A stretch of 55,324 bases of DNA, taken from positions 1-55,324 of the forward strand of contig JABCYW010000027.1 of assembly GCA_013289985.1 (NCBI GenBank), written 5' to 3'. Positions 10,657 to 20,035 of the stretch are shown here, piece by piece. Made by a program: the position numbers and the translations under genes. A model generated the notes under the pieces. It worked only from the letters and a program-made list of their open reading frames with translations, searched no databases and was not told where the DNA came from. Within the stretch, counting starts at the first letter, position 1; every line of letters starts with the position of its first letter. Source of the stretch: Betaproteobacteria bacterium (lineage in GTDB: Bacteria > Pseudomonadota > Gammaproteobacteria > Burkholderiales > Burkholderiaceae_C).

Positions 10657-11748
10657 GTGCGCCAGCCTGTGCCTGACTTGCCCAACATTCCCATCCTTCC
10701 ACGCGATCGCCGCCGACACGCCGCGCACTGGGCGGGCCTTGTAGCCGGCTCCATCGCCTGCGCCCTGCTGTTCCAGCGCCTGCACCTGTCGGCGGCGCTG
10801 CTGATGGGGCCGATCGCCGCGGCGATCTTCTTCGCCTCGCGCGAGACGCACGTGCGCGTGCCGCCGCGCCTGTTCGTGTTCGCGCAGGCCATCGTCGGCT
10901 GCATGATCGCGCGGACGATGCCGCTGGCGCTGCTGGGCGAGATCGGCCGGTCGTGGCCGCTGTTCGTCATGGCGGTGGGATCGGTGCTGGCGGCCAGCGT
11001 CGCGCTGGGCTGGCTGATGGCGCGCTGGCGCCTGCTGCCGGGCACGACGGCGGTCTGGGGCTCGTTTCCCGGCGCGGCCACGGCGATGGTCCTGATGGCC
11101 GAGGCCTTCGGGGCGGATGCGCGGCTCGTGGCCTTGATGCAGTACCTGCGCGTGCTGCTGGTGGGCGTGGTGGCGACTGCGGTGACGCGCCTCTGGTTGC
11201 CGGACCACGTCGCCGGCGCGCCGATGTTTGCCGCGCCGCCGCCGTTGCACTGGGCCGCTCTAGGCGAGACGCTGGCGCTGGCGGCGTCCGGCGCCTGGCT
11301 CGCGATCCGCCTGCGCATTCCGGCGGGCGGCCTGCTGGTGCCGCTGTTCGCGGGGGTGGTGCTGCAGGACACCGGGCTGCTGGCCATCGAGCTGCCGTGG
11401 TGGCTGCTGGCCTCGTGCTACGCGCTGGTGGGGTGGAGCATCGGGCTGCGATTCACGCCGGCGATCCTGCGCCATGCCGCGCGGCTGCTTCCGCGCGTGG
11501 TGGCCGGCATCTGCACCCTGATCGTGACGTGCTGCGGCCTGGCCTGGCTGCTGGCGCACTTCGCGCACGTGGATCCGTTGACGGCCTACCTGGCCACCAG
11601 CCCCGGCGGCGCCGACACCGTGGCCATCATCGCCGCCTCCAGTCCGGTGAACGTGCCCTTCGTGATGGCGATGCAGTCGGCCCGGTTCATCGTCGTGGCG
11701 TTCTGCGGGCCGGCCCTGGCGCGCGCGGTGGCGCGCCGCGTTCAGTGA
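10657..11748 (+). CDS. AbrB-family membrane protein (often misnamed ammonia monooxygenase)
   Basis: The 363-residue protein is almost entirely hydrophobic, with about ten membrane helices arranged as two repeats. Conserved stretches are LLMGPIAAAIF, AQAIVGCMIA, WGSFPGAATAMVLMAEAFGAD and the C-terminal ATSPGGADTVAIIAASSPVN with PFVMAMQSARF. These define the AbrB/YdeN family (PF05145), whose function is poorly known; the ammonia monooxygenase label is a legacy error. The start is a GTG. The 3' end overlaps the convergent DUF3567 gene by seven bases. Confidence 0.85.
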   Translation: MRQPVPDLPNIPILPRDRRRHAAHWAGLVAGSIACALLFQRLHLSAALLMGPIAAAIFFASRETHVRVPPRLFVFAQAIVGCMIARTMPLALLGEIGRSWPLFVMAVGSVLAASVALGWLMARWRLLPGTTAVWGSFPGAATAMVLMAEAFGADARLVALMQYLRVLLVGVVATAVTRLWLPDHVAGAPMFAAPPPLHWAALGETLALAASGAWLAIRLRIPAGGLLVPLFAGVVLQDTGLLAIELPWWLLASCYALVGWSIGLRFTPAILRHAARLLPRVVAGICTLIVTCCGLAWLLAHFAHVDPLTAYLATSPGGADTVAIIAASSPVNVPFVMAMQSARFIVVAFCGPALARAVARRVQ

Positions 11749-12032
11749 AGGACCAGCGGCTGCTGCGCCATCCCGGCGTAGCGCCCGATGAATTCCTCCA
11801 CCTGGTCCTGCGTGGGTTCGCCGCGCGCCAGTTCCTCCACGCCTTCGCGGAAGTTCTGCGCCAGCGCGCCCTCGAGGTAGATCTCCTTGCGGGCGAACTT
11901 GTCGACGATCTCGTAGCCGCCGCGCGAAAGCGGCGTGTCGCTGGCCTCCAGCGTGTCGCCCTCGCCCGGCGGCACCGGCACGTCGAGTTCGACCACCACG
12001 AAGTTGTCGGAGTTGTAGACCATGGTTGTCAT
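11742..12032 (-). CDS. DUF3567 family protein
   Basis: This 96-residue soluble protein begins MTTMVYNSDNFVVVELD, contains LSRGGYEIVDKFARKEIYLEGALA, and ends in an acidic helix. It matches the small conserved DUF3567 family found mainly in Burkholderiales; no function is known to me. It overlaps the end of the AbrB-type gene convergently. The DUF3108 gene end lies 49 bases upstream of its start on the same strand. Confidence 0.8.
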   Translation of the reverse strand: MTTMVYNSDNFVVVELDVPVPPGEGDTLEASDTPLSRGGYEIVDKFARKEIYLEGALAQNFREGVEELARGEPTQDQVEEFIGRYAGMAQQPLVLH

Positions 12033-12081
12033 GACGGCATCCTTGTGAATCGAGACTCAGTTGGTTGCGGACGGGCCGATA

Positions 12082-13050
12082 TCAAGGGTTGCGTTGCCAC
12101 AACGACAGCGACCAGGGCCCCGGCGGCGTGCTCATGCGCAGTCCGGCGGGGAAGTGGTGCAGCGAGGGCGACAACCAGGCCTCGATGCGCAGGTCATAGG
12201 GATGTTCGGTGGCACGCAGGACATGAAGCAAGGCCGGGGCCCGGTTGCCCGGCGCTGACAGTTCGTTACCTTGCGGCGCCAGTTCCGGCGGCGGATCGCC
12301 CGGCGGCAGCACGCGGAACGTCCAGCGCTCCAGGTCGCCGCGCAGGCCGGCCACCTGCAGGTGCCAGGGCCCCGCGAGCCGGCCGCGCCGGGCACCGGCC
12401 TCGGCGATGGCGGCCAGTTGCGCCACCCAGCTCCAGCGATCCTGGGCGCCGGGGGCGATGGGCAGCGCGCCGGGCGCACTGGAAAAGTGCACGCGGGCGC
12501 CGTCGCGATCGAAAGCGATGCTGCGTTTCTCGCGCCCGCGCTCGTGCTCCGCGAGCCGCCGCGGGGCGACGCCGGCCGCGTCGAAGCCGCCGCTGCTTTC
12601 CCAGTCGCGCGGCGGGCGGCCCTCCGCGGCGGTGGCCAGGCGCAGCGAGAACGCGGTGCCGGTGTTCGTCCATTCCAGCGTGGCCTCGCCGCCCGTCGCG
12701 GCGCTCGCGGCCGCATGCGTGCGCTGGACCAGCGCGTAGTGCAGAGCGATGGAGGCGGGCGCCCGCGTGGCGTAGGTGGGCCAGGGCGTGACGGGCGCGC
12801 GCGGGCGCCCGGGCGCGGGTGGCGCCGGCGGGCGCGCGAGCAGGTTGGCCGGCGCTGCGTCGTGCGCCTGGCCCGGCTCGACCAGCGTCAGCGGAACTCT
12901 GGCGCCCGCTGCCGTACTCATGTTGGCCGGCGCGCGCGTGCCGACGCGCCAGGACGCGAATCGGGGCATCCCGCCGCTGGCGAGAAGGCCGCCGATCGCA
13001 TGCGCCGACAGCACCACCAGAGTCAATACGAAGAGACGTCGCGTCGGCAT
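12082..13050 (-). CDS. DUF3108-like envelope protein
   Basis: The 322-residue protein starts with a hydrophobic signal or anchor (LFVLTLVVLSAHAIGGLLASG), followed by a Pro/Ala-rich linker (about 60-100) and a C-terminal domain of about 220 residues. The pattern LHYALVQRTH, ATLEWTNTGTAFSLRLAT, then LPPGDPPPELAPQG resembles DUF3108 proteins, which are periplasmic and of unknown function. It is divergent from the hydrolase gene with 56 bases between starts. Family assignment is moderately sure. Confidence 0.65.
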   Translation of the reverse strand: MPTRRLFVLTLVVLSAHAIGGLLASGGMPRFASWRVGTRAPANMSTAAGARVPLTLVEPGQAHDAAPANLLARPPAPPAPGRPRAPVTPWPTYATRAPASIALHYALVQRTHAAASAATGGEATLEWTNTGTAFSLRLATAAEGRPPRDWESSGGFDAAGVAPRRLAEHERGREKRSIAFDRDGARVHFSSAPGALPIAPGAQDRWSWVAQLAAIAEAGARRGRLAGPWHLQVAGLRGDLERWTFRVLPPGDPPPELAPQGNELSAPGNRAPALLHVLRATEHPYDLRIEAWLSPSLHHFPAGLRMSTPPGPWSLSLWQRNP

Positions 13051-13106
13051 CGGACAATACTGCCATCGACCCCTCAGAACACCCGGCGCCGAAACCGGGC
13101 ATTTCC

Positions 13107-14087
13107 ATGAAACTTGCCACCTACAAGGACGGATCGCGCGACGGCCAGCTGGTCGTCGTCTCGCGCGACCTCAGCTCGGCCCACTTCGCGACCGGCATCG
13201 CGACGCGCCTGCAGCAGGCCCTCGACGACTGGAACTTCATCGCGCCGTTGCTGCAGGACCTGTCGGTGGCGCTGAACCACGGCAAGACCCGCCACGCGTT
13301 CCCGTTCGTGCCGGAGCAGTGCATGGCGCCGCTGCCGCGCGCGTTCCAGTGGGCCGACGGCTCCGCCTATCTCAACCACGTCGAGCTCGTGCGCCGGGCG
13401 CGCGGGGCGGAAATGCCGGAAAGCTTCTTCGGCGATCCGCTGATGTACCAGGGCGGCAGCGACGACTTCCTCGGCGCCCGCGATCCGGCCACCTTCGCCA
13501 GCACCGACTGGGGCATCGACTTCGAGGGCGAGGTGGCCGTCGTCACCGGCGACGTGGCGATGGGCGCCGGCCCCGAGCAGGCGCTCGAAGGCGTGCGCCT
13601 GGTGATGCTGGCCAACGACTGGAGCCTGCGCAACCTGATCCCGCCCGAGCTGGGCAAGGGCTTCGGCTTCCTCCAGAGCAAGCCGGCCACCGCGTTCAGC
13701 CCGGTGGCGGTGACGCCCGACGAGCTCGGCGACGCGTGGACCGGCGGCCGCCTGCACCTGCCGCTGCAATGCACGTGGAACGGCCGCCAGGTGGGCGCCT
13801 GCGATGCCGGCCCGGAGATGACCTTCCACTTCGGCCAGCTGATCGCGCATCTCGCCAGGACGCGCAACGTGCGCGCCGGCTCCATCGTGGGCAGCGGCAC
13901 GGTCAGCAACAAGGACTGGAGCAAGGGCTGGAGCTGCATCGCCGAGCAGCGCGCCATCGAGACGATCGAGCACGGCGAGCCGAGGACGGGCTTCATGCAG
14001 TACGGCGACGTGATCCGCATCGAGATGAAGCGCGACAACCAGTCGGTGTTCGGCGCGATCGAGCAGCAGGTGCTCGAGTGCGAATGA
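13107..14087 (+). CDS. Fumarylacetoacetate hydrolase family protein
   Basis: The 326-residue protein carries the metal- and substrate-binding signature of the FAH family: DWGIDFEGEVAVVTGDV with the acidic metal ligands, then NDWSLRN and the late GSGTVSN and IRIEMK motifs. Members open or cleave 3-oxo acids such as fumarylacetoacetate, acylpyruvates or 2-hydroxyhepta-2,4-dienedioate. Length and the N-terminal MKLATYKDGSRDGQL resemble bacterial fumarylacetoacetases, but no homogentisate genes are near, so the substrate is open. The ATG at 13107 fits family length. The stop overlaps the next start (ATGA). Confidence 0.88.
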   Translation: MKLATYKDGSRDGQLVVVSRDLSSAHFATGIATRLQQALDDWNFIAPLLQDLSVALNHGKTRHAFPFVPEQCMAPLPRAFQWADGSAYLNHVELVRRARGAEMPESFFGDPLMYQGGSDDFLGARDPATFASTDWGIDFEGEVAVVTGDVAMGAGPEQALEGVRLVMLANDWSLRNLIPPELGKGFGFLQSKPATAFSPVAVTPDELGDAWTGGRLHLPLQCTWNGRQVGACDAGPEMTFHFGQLIAHLARTRNVRAGSIVGSGTVSNKDWSKGWSCIAEQRAIETIEHGEPRTGFMQYGDVIRIEMKRDNQSVFGAIEQQVLECE

Positions 14088-15100
14088 GCGCCGCCGCGCT
14101 GCGGGCGGCTGCGGTGGTCCTCATGGCGTTTCTGGCCGGCGCGGCCGCGCATGCCGCGGCCGTCGCGACCTCCGGCGACGGCGCGTCCCCGCCGGCCGTC
14201 GCCGAGGACGTGCGCTGCCCGCCGGCGGCGGCCACGCCCACGCAGGACGACGTGCTGGACGGCATGCGCCACGCCGAGGACAGCGGCTTGCTGTGGAAGG
14301 CCACCAAGGGCGGACGCAGCGTCTATCTCTACGGCACCATCCATGTCGCGAAGATGGCGTGGATGTTTCCCGGCCCGCAGGTGATGAAGGCCGTGATGGC
14401 CAGCGACGTCATCGCGCTGGAGCTCGACCCCACGGATCCGCAGGTCGTGGCCCGGCTGCAGAAGGCCATCCTGCGCGGCCCCGGCACGCCCACGCTGTCC
14501 GCCGCGCTGCAGCGCCGCCTCGAGGCCCGGATGGCCGCCGCGTGCGTGGCGCCGGCGACCCTCGCCGCGATGCGCCCCGAGATGCAGGCGATCTCGCTGG
14601 AGGTCCTCGAAGGCCGCGACCAGGGGCTCTACCCCGACTACGGCATCGACGTGTTCCTCGCCGGCATGGGCCACGGCATGAAGAAGCCCGTGCGCTCGCT
14701 CGAGACGCCCGAGTCGCAGGCCGCCCTGCTGGTGAGCGACGACCCGGCCGAGACCGCACGTACCGTCGGCGACCTGCTGGACGAACTGGAGGCCGGCAAG
14801 GGCCCCGCGATGCTGCGGCGCCTGGCCGGCGACTGGCAGCGCGGCGACCTCGCCGACCTCGACGCGTACGCCGGCTGGTGCGAGTGCCTGGACACGGCGC
14901 AGCAGAAGGACGACTTCGCCAAGCTGGTGGACGCCCGCAATCCGCTGATGGCCGACCAGGTGGTCAAGTGGCACGCCGAGGGCAAGTCGCTGTTCGTCGC
15001 GGTGGGCACGCTGCACCTGATCGGCCGCATGGGCCTGCCCGAGCTGCTGAAGGCGCGCGGCTTCCAGGTCGAGCGCGTGGCGTTCGCGCCCAGCCACTGA
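14084..15100 (+). CDS. TraB/GumN family secreted protein
   Basis: The 338-residue protein has a signal peptide (LRAAAVVLMAFLAGAAAHAA) and the TraB/GumN fold: SVYLYGTIHVAK at the start of the domain, the central IALELDPTDP, and near the end AVGTLHLIGRMGLPELLKARGF. The two G-T-(I/L)-H motifs are the presumed catalytic or metal sites of this erythromycin-esterase/TIKI-related family. It is translationally coupled to the hydrolase by ATGA. Function in bacteria is not established. Confidence 0.88.
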   Translation: MSAAALRAAAVVLMAFLAGAAAHAAAVATSGDGASPPAVAEDVRCPPAAATPTQDDVLDGMRHAEDSGLLWKATKGGRSVYLYGTIHVAKMAWMFPGPQVMKAVMASDVIALELDPTDPQVVARLQKAILRGPGTPTLSAALQRRLEARMAAACVAPATLAAMRPEMQAISLEVLEGRDQGLYPDYGIDVFLAGMGHGMKKPVRSLETPESQAALLVSDDPAETARTVGDLLDELEAGKGPAMLRRLAGDWQRGDLADLDAYAGWCECLDTAQQKDDFAKLVDARNPLMADQVVKWHAEGKSLFVAVGTLHLIGRMGLPELLKARGFQVERVAFAPSH

Positions 15101-15156
15101 GAGCCTCGAGCACGAAGGCGTAGGATCATTCCGTTGTCCACATCGATGAGGTTTCC

Positions 15157-15987
15157 ATGTCCGACATCCCGAACTTCGCCAAGCTCGTCCCCGGGTTCGA
15201 CTTCCTGCAGGGCCTGGTGAAGAACGCCGGCTCGGCCTTGCCCAGCATGGGCCAGTGGGTGGCGCCGACGCTGAACCCCGAGGAACTGCAGAAGCGCATC
15301 GACGAGCTGAAGACGGTGCAGTTCTGGCTCGAGCAGAACGCGAAGATGCTGGGCACCACCATCCAGGCGCTGGAGGTTCAGCGGATGACCCTGTCGACGC
15401 TGAAGACCATGAACGTGCAGATGACCGACCTGCGCGACGCGATGAAGGTGGCGCCGGTGGCCTCCGCCGGCTCGGCCGCGTCCGCCGCGGCGGGCTCGGT
15501 GGCCAACAGCTTCGGCGCCGATGCGCTGATGCAGGCGGCCAGGAACGCGATGGGCGGCATCCCCGGGCTCGCGAAGCCGGCGGCCGCGCCGGAACCCGAG
15601 GCCGCGCCGGCGCCGAAGGCCAGGCCCAGGGCCGCCGCCGCGGAGCCGCCGGCCGTCGGCACCGCCGGCGTGGTCGATCCGATGCAGTGGTGGGGCGCGC
15701 TCACCAAGCAGTTCACCCAGCTGGCCGCCACGGCCATGAAGGACAGCGCCACCGACGCCGCCAAGAACCTGGCCGGCGCGATGATGAAGCAGGGCATGGA
15801 CGCCGCGGGCGAGACGATCAAGAAGGCCGTGGCGGTGCCGGCCGGCGTCGCCGCCAAGGCGATGTCGGCCGCCACCCAGGCCGCGAGCGCCACCGGTGCC
15901 AGGGCCGCCGTGAAGAAGGCCGCCGCGAAGAAGACCCCTGCCCGCAAGACTGCCGCGAGAAAGGCGGCCAAACCTCGTGCGAACTGA
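15157..15987 (+). CDS. phaM: PhaM-type polyhydroxyalkanoate granule regulator
   Basis: The 276-residue protein has the PhaM N terminus (IPNFAKLVPGFDFLQGLV) and a helix-rich core (NPEELQKRIDELKTVQFWLEQN). A variable Ala/Pro linker leads to a histone-H1-like tail (AAKKTPARKTAARKAAKPRAN). In Cupriavidus necator PhaM activates PHB synthase and attaches granules to the nucleoid through such a basic tail. No PHA synthase gene is in the window. Its last codons overlap the GTG start proposed for glcD, suggesting one transcript. Confidence 0.88.
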   Translation: MSDIPNFAKLVPGFDFLQGLVKNAGSALPSMGQWVAPTLNPEELQKRIDELKTVQFWLEQNAKMLGTTIQALEVQRMTLSTLKTMNVQMTDLRDAMKVAPVASAGSAASAAAGSVANSFGADALMQAARNAMGGIPGLAKPAAAPEPEAAPAPKARPRAAAAEPPAVGTAGVVDPMQWWGALTKQFTQLAATAMKDSATDAAKNLAGAMMKQGMDAAGETIKKAVAVPAGVAAKAMSAATQAASATGARAAVKKAAAKKTPARKTAARKAAKPRAN

Positions 15988-17602
15988 ACCCACCTTCGGC
16001 GACCCGCCGTCCACGATCGCGGATCCGGGCTGGGCCGACACGATGCCGCCTGCGCTCGATCCCCAGCCGGCCGCGGCGCCGGTGCGCGCGACGCCCGCGG
16101 CCACCGGCGCGGCTTCGGCCGCGTCCGACGGGCCGGCGCGGCCGCCCGTGGCCCAGCCGGCGCTCGTCGCCGCGCTGCGCGCGCTGCTGCCGCCGCACGC
16201 GCTGCTGTGGCGCGGCGAGGACACCACGCCCTACGAATGCGACGGCCTGTCGGCCTACCGCGAACGGCCGCTGGCCGTGGCGCTGCCCGAGACCGAGGAG
16301 CAGGTGTCGGCCGTGCTCGCCGCCTGCCATCGGCTGGGCGTGCCCGTGGTCGCGCGCGGCGCGGGCACCGGCCTGTCGGGCGGCGCGATGCCGCACGCGC
16401 TGGGCCTCACGCTGTCGCTCGCCAAGTTCAACAAGATCGTCAAGGTCGACACGCGCGCCCGCACCGCCACCGTGCAGTCGGGCGTGCGCAACCTGGCCAT
16501 CAGCGAGGCCGCGGCGCCGCACGGCTTCTACTACGCGCCCGACCCGTCCAGCCAGATCGCCTGCACGATCGGCGGCAACGTGGCCGAGAACTCGGGCGGC
16601 GTGCACTGCCTGAAGTACGGGCTGACGCTGCACAACGTGCTGCAGGTGCGCGGCTTCCTGGCCGACGGCACGCCGGCCACGTTCGGTTCGCTGGCGCTCG
16701 ACGCGCCGGGCCTGGACCTGCTCTCGGTGGTGGTGGGCAGCGAAGGCATGCTGGCCGTGGTCATCGAGGTGGTGGTCAAGCTCACGCCCAAGCCGCAGGT
16801 GGCGCGCTGCATCATGGCCAGCTTCTCCGACGTGCGGCACGCGGGCGATGCCGTGGCGGCCATCATCGCCGACGGCCTCATCCCGGCCGGCCTCGAGATG
16901 ATGGACAAGCCGATGACGGCCGCCGTCGAGGCCTTCGTGCACGCCGGCTACGACCTCGACGCCGCGGCCATCCTGCTGTGCGAGAGCGACGGCACGCCCG
17001 AGGAGGTGGAGGAGGAGATCGTGCGCATGGAGCAGGTGCTGGTGCGCGCCGGCGCCACGCGGCTGGAGGTCAGCGCCGACGAGGCGCAGCGCCTGAAGTT
17101 CTGGAGCGGCCGCAAGAACGCGTTCCCCGCGTCGGGCCGGCTGAGCCCCGACTACATGTGCATGGACTCGACGATCCCGCGCGCCCGGCTGGCCGACATG
17201 CTGCTGGCCATCGCCGACATGGAGAAGAAGTTCGAGCTGCGCTGCTGCAACGTCTTCCATGCGGGCGACGGCAACCTGCATCCGCTGATCCTGTTCGATG
17301 CCAACGACCCCGGCCAGCTGCATCGCGCCGAGGCCTTCGGCGCCGAGATCCTCGAGCTGTCCGTGGCCATGGGCGGCACGATCAGCGGCGAGCACGGCGT
17401 GGGCGTCGAGAAGCTGAATTCGATGTGCGTGCAGTTCTCCGAGGCCGAGCGCGCGCAGATGTTCGCGCTGAAGGCCGCGTTCGACCCGCAGGGCCTGCTC
17501 AATCCGGGCAAGGTCATCCCCACGCTGCATCGCTGCGCCGAGTACGGCCGCATGCACGTCAAGCGCGGCGCGCTGGCCTTCCCCGAGCTGGAACGTTTCT
17601 GA
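15977..17602 (+). CDS. glcD: Glycolate oxidase FAD-linked subunit
   Basis: This is a D-lactate/glycolate dehydrogenase of the vanillyl-alcohol-oxidase fold. The FAD-binding half has ARGAGTGLSGGAMP, and ALLWRGEDTTPYECDGLSAYRERPL is the usual GlcD opening. The C-terminal cap has NVFHAGDGNLHP and SGEHGVGVEK. It would oxidise glycolate to glyoxylate at the inner membrane together with GlcE and GlcF. The GTG at 15977 gives 541 residues with an Ala/Pro-rich lead; an ATG at 16043 gives 519 and is also possible, since the family is nearer 500. It heads glcD-glcE-glcF. Confidence 0.95.
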   Translation: MRTEPTFGDPPSTIADPGWADTMPPALDPQPAAAPVRATPAATGAASAASDGPARPPVAQPALVAALRALLPPHALLWRGEDTTPYECDGLSAYRERPLAVALPETEEQVSAVLAACHRLGVPVVARGAGTGLSGGAMPHALGLTLSLAKFNKIVKVDTRARTATVQSGVRNLAISEAAAPHGFYYAPDPSSQIACTIGGNVAENSGGVHCLKYGLTLHNVLQVRGFLADGTPATFGSLALDAPGLDLLSVVVGSEGMLAVVIEVVVKLTPKPQVARCIMASFSDVRHAGDAVAAIIADGLIPAGLEMMDKPMTAAVEAFVHAGYDLDAAAILLCESDGTPEEVEEEIVRMEQVLVRAGATRLEVSADEAQRLKFWSGRKNAFPASGRLSPDYMCMDSTIPRARLADMLLAIADMEKKFELRCCNVFHAGDGNLHPLILFDANDPGQLHRAEAFGAEILELSVAMGGTISGEHGVGVEKLNSMCVQFSEAERAQMFALKAAFDPQGLLNPGKVIPTLHRCAEYGRMHVKRGALAFPELERF

Positions 17603-17615
17603 TTCCCGATCTCCG

Positions 17616-18728
17616 ATGAACGACACCCTGATCGGCCTGGCCGAGCGCGTCCGCCAGGCGGCCGCGGCCAAGGCCATATTGCGCATCCGCGGCGGCGCCA
17701 CCAAGCAGTCCATGGCCGGCGTCATCTCCGACGCCGCCACGCTGGACATGCGCGGCTACACCGGCATCGTCGACTACGCGCCCACCGAGCTGGTGGTCAC
17801 GGCGCGCGCCGGCACGCCGCTGGTGGAGCTCGAGCGCGTGCTGGCCGAGCGCGGCCAGTGCCTGCCCTTCGATCCGCCGCGTTTCGCCGATGCGGACGGG
17901 CGCCTGGCCGGCACCGTCGGCGGCATGGTGGCCTCGGGCCTGGCCGGTCCCGGCCGCGCGGCCGTCGGCGGCGTGCGCGACTACGTGCTGGGCGTGCTGC
18001 TGCTCAACGGCCGCGGCGACCTGATGCACTTCGGCGGCCAGGTGATGAAGAACGTGGCGGGCTACGACGTGTCGCGCCTGGTGGCCGGCTCATGGGGCGC
18101 GCTCGGCGCGATCTGCGAGGTCTCGCTGAAGGTGCTGCCGATGCCCGTGGCCACCACCACGCTGCGCTTCGACATGCGCCAGGCCGAGGCGCTCGAGTGC
18201 CTGCACACCTGGGCCGGCCAGCCGCTGCCGCTCAACGCTAGCGTGTGGTGGCGCGACACGCTGGCGATCCGGCTGCGCGGCGCCCACGCGGCGGTCGAGA
18301 GCGCGGTCCGGCGCCTGGGCGGCGAGGTCATCCCGCCCGACCTGGGCAACGCGTTCTGGGACGGGCTGCGCGACCAGCGCGACGAGTTCTTCATCGAGGC
18401 CCGCGCGGCCGCCGAGCGCGAGAAGAGCGCGCTGTGGCGGCTGGCGCTGCCGGCCACGACGCCGGTGCTGCCGTCCTTCCTCGACACCCTGATCGAATGG
18501 GGCGGCGCGCAGCGCTGGGTGGTGGCGCCCGCGGAGGACACGCTGGTGATGCACCGCGCCGAGCGCGCCGGCGGCAGCGCGTTCCGCGTCACCGGCGGCG
18601 TGGGCGACGGCGCGGGCTACGCCACGCCGCTGGCGCCCGCGTTGCTGGCCATCCACAGGCGGCTGCGAGAATCGTTCGACCCGGACGGCGTCTTCGTGCC
18701 CGGCCGCCCGATGCGATTCAGTTCCTGA
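17616..18728 (+). CDS. glcE: Glycolate oxidase FAD-binding subunit
   Basis: The 370-residue protein is a shortened FAD_binding_4 protein with IRGGATKQSM and the later VGGVRDYVLGVLLLNGRGDLMHFGGQVMKNVAGYDVSRL split across the FAD site. It lacks the full catalytic cap of GlcD and serves as the second flavin subunit of the GlcDEF complex. It starts 13 bases after glcD stops and ends five bases before glcF. Confidence 0.95.
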   Translation: MNDTLIGLAERVRQAAAAKAILRIRGGATKQSMAGVISDAATLDMRGYTGIVDYAPTELVVTARAGTPLVELERVLAERGQCLPFDPPRFADADGRLAGTVGGMVASGLAGPGRAAVGGVRDYVLGVLLLNGRGDLMHFGGQVMKNVAGYDVSRLVAGSWGALGAICEVSLKVLPMPVATTTLRFDMRQAEALECLHTWAGQPLPLNASVWWRDTLAIRLRGAHAAVESAVRRLGGEVIPPDLGNAFWDGLRDQRDEFFIEARAAAEREKSALWRLALPATTPVLPSFLDTLIEWGGAQRWVVAPAEDTLVMHRAERAGGSAFRVTGGVGDGAGYATPLAPALLAIHRRLRESFDPDGVFVPGRPMRFSS

Positions 18729-18733
18729 TCCCG

Positions 18734-20035
18734 ATGCAGACCAAGCTAGCCCCCGAATTCGCCGGCACGCCCGATGGCATCGAAGCCGAGGCCATCCTGC
18801 GCAAGTGCGTGCACTGCGGCTTCTGCACCGCCACCTGCCCCACCTACCAGTTGCTCGGCGACGAGCTCGACGGCCCGCGCGGCCGCATCTACCTGATGAA
18901 GCAGGTGCTCGAGGGCCAGGAACCCACGCGCGCCACCCAGCTGCATCTGGATCGCTGCCTCACCTGCCGCAACTGCGAGTCCACCTGCCCGTCGGGCGTC
19001 GAGTACGGCAAGCTCGTGGACATCGGCCGCCGCGTCGTCGATGCCAAGGTGGAGCGCCCCGCCGGCGAGCGCGCGAAGCGCTGGCTGCTGCGCGAGGGGC
19101 TCACGTCGCCGCTGTTCGCGCCGGCGCTCAGGCTGGGCCAGGCGCTGCGTCCGCTGCTGCCCGGGACGCTGAAGGCCAAGGTGCCCGGCAAGGCCTCGGG
19201 CGCGCGTGTGGCGCGCGAGGGCCTGTGGCCGCAGCGCACCCACGCGCGCAAGGTGCTGATGCTGATGGGCTGCGTGCAGCCCGCCATGAAACCCAACATC
19301 AACGCCGCCACCGCGCGCGTGCTCGATCTCGCCGGCGTGCAGGCCATCGCGCCCGACGGTGCCGGCTGCTGCGGCGCGGTGCGCAGCCACGGCGGCGACC
19401 ACGGCGGCGGCCTGGACGACATGCGCCGCAACATCGACGCCTGGTGGCCCTGGGTGGCCGGGCTCACCGACGCGGGCGCGGTGGAGGCCATCGTCATGAA
19501 CGCGTCGGGCTGCGGCGTCACCGTCAAGGACTACGGCCACGCGCTGGCGGGCGATCCCGAGTACGCCGAGAAGGCCGCCCGCGTCAGCGCCCTCACGCGC
19601 GACCTGAGCGAGCTCCTGGACGGCCTGATGCCCGCGCTGCTCGCCCACTGGCAGGGCGTGCGCGAGCGCCGCGGCGCGGAGTCGCCCGAGCACGCGCCGG
19701 GCGCGCCGCTGGTGTTCCATCCGCCGTGCACGCTGCAGCACGGGCAGCAGTTGCGCGGCGGCGTCGAGCGCATGCTGGCCGCGCTCGACTTCGACGTCCG
19801 CCTCGCGGCCTCCGAGAGCCACCTGTGCTGCGGCTCCGCCGGCACGTACTCCGTGCTGCAGCCCGTGCTGGCCACACAGTTGCGCGACCGCAAGCTGGCG
19901 GCGCTCGCCGCCGCGCAGCCCGAGCCGCGCGCCATCGTCTCGGCCAACATCGGCTGCATCTCGCACCTGCAGTCCGGCACCGCCACGCCGGTGCGGCACT
20001 GGATCGAGCTCGTCGACGAGCGGCTGGCGGGATGA
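18734..20035 (+). CDS. glcF: Glycolate oxidase iron-sulfur subunit
   Basis: The 433-residue protein has two [4Fe-4S] motifs near the N terminus (CVHCGFCTATCPTY and CLTCRNCESTCPSG) and two CCG domains (GCCGAVRSHGGD and CCGSAGTYSV). These are the hallmarks of GlcF, which passes electrons from the GlcD/GlcE flavins towards the respiratory chain. The ATG at 18734 follows glcE by five bases. The last codons overlap the next gene's ATG. Confidence 0.96.
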   Translation: MQTKLAPEFAGTPDGIEAEAILRKCVHCGFCTATCPTYQLLGDELDGPRGRIYLMKQVLEGQEPTRATQLHLDRCLTCRNCESTCPSGVEYGKLVDIGRRVVDAKVERPAGERAKRWLLREGLTSPLFAPALRLGQALRPLLPGTLKAKVPGKASGARVAREGLWPQRTHARKVLMLMGCVQPAMKPNINAATARVLDLAGVQAIAPDGAGCCGAVRSHGGDHGGGLDDMRRNIDAWWPWVAGLTDAGAVEAIVMNASGCGVTVKDYGHALAGDPEYAEKAARVSALTRDLSELLDGLMPALLAHWQGVRERRGAESPEHAPGAPLVFHPPCTLQHGQQLRGGVERMLAALDFDVRLAASESHLCCGSAGTYSVLQPVLATQLRDRKLAALAAAQPEPRAIVSANIGCISHLQSGTATPVRHWIELVDERLAG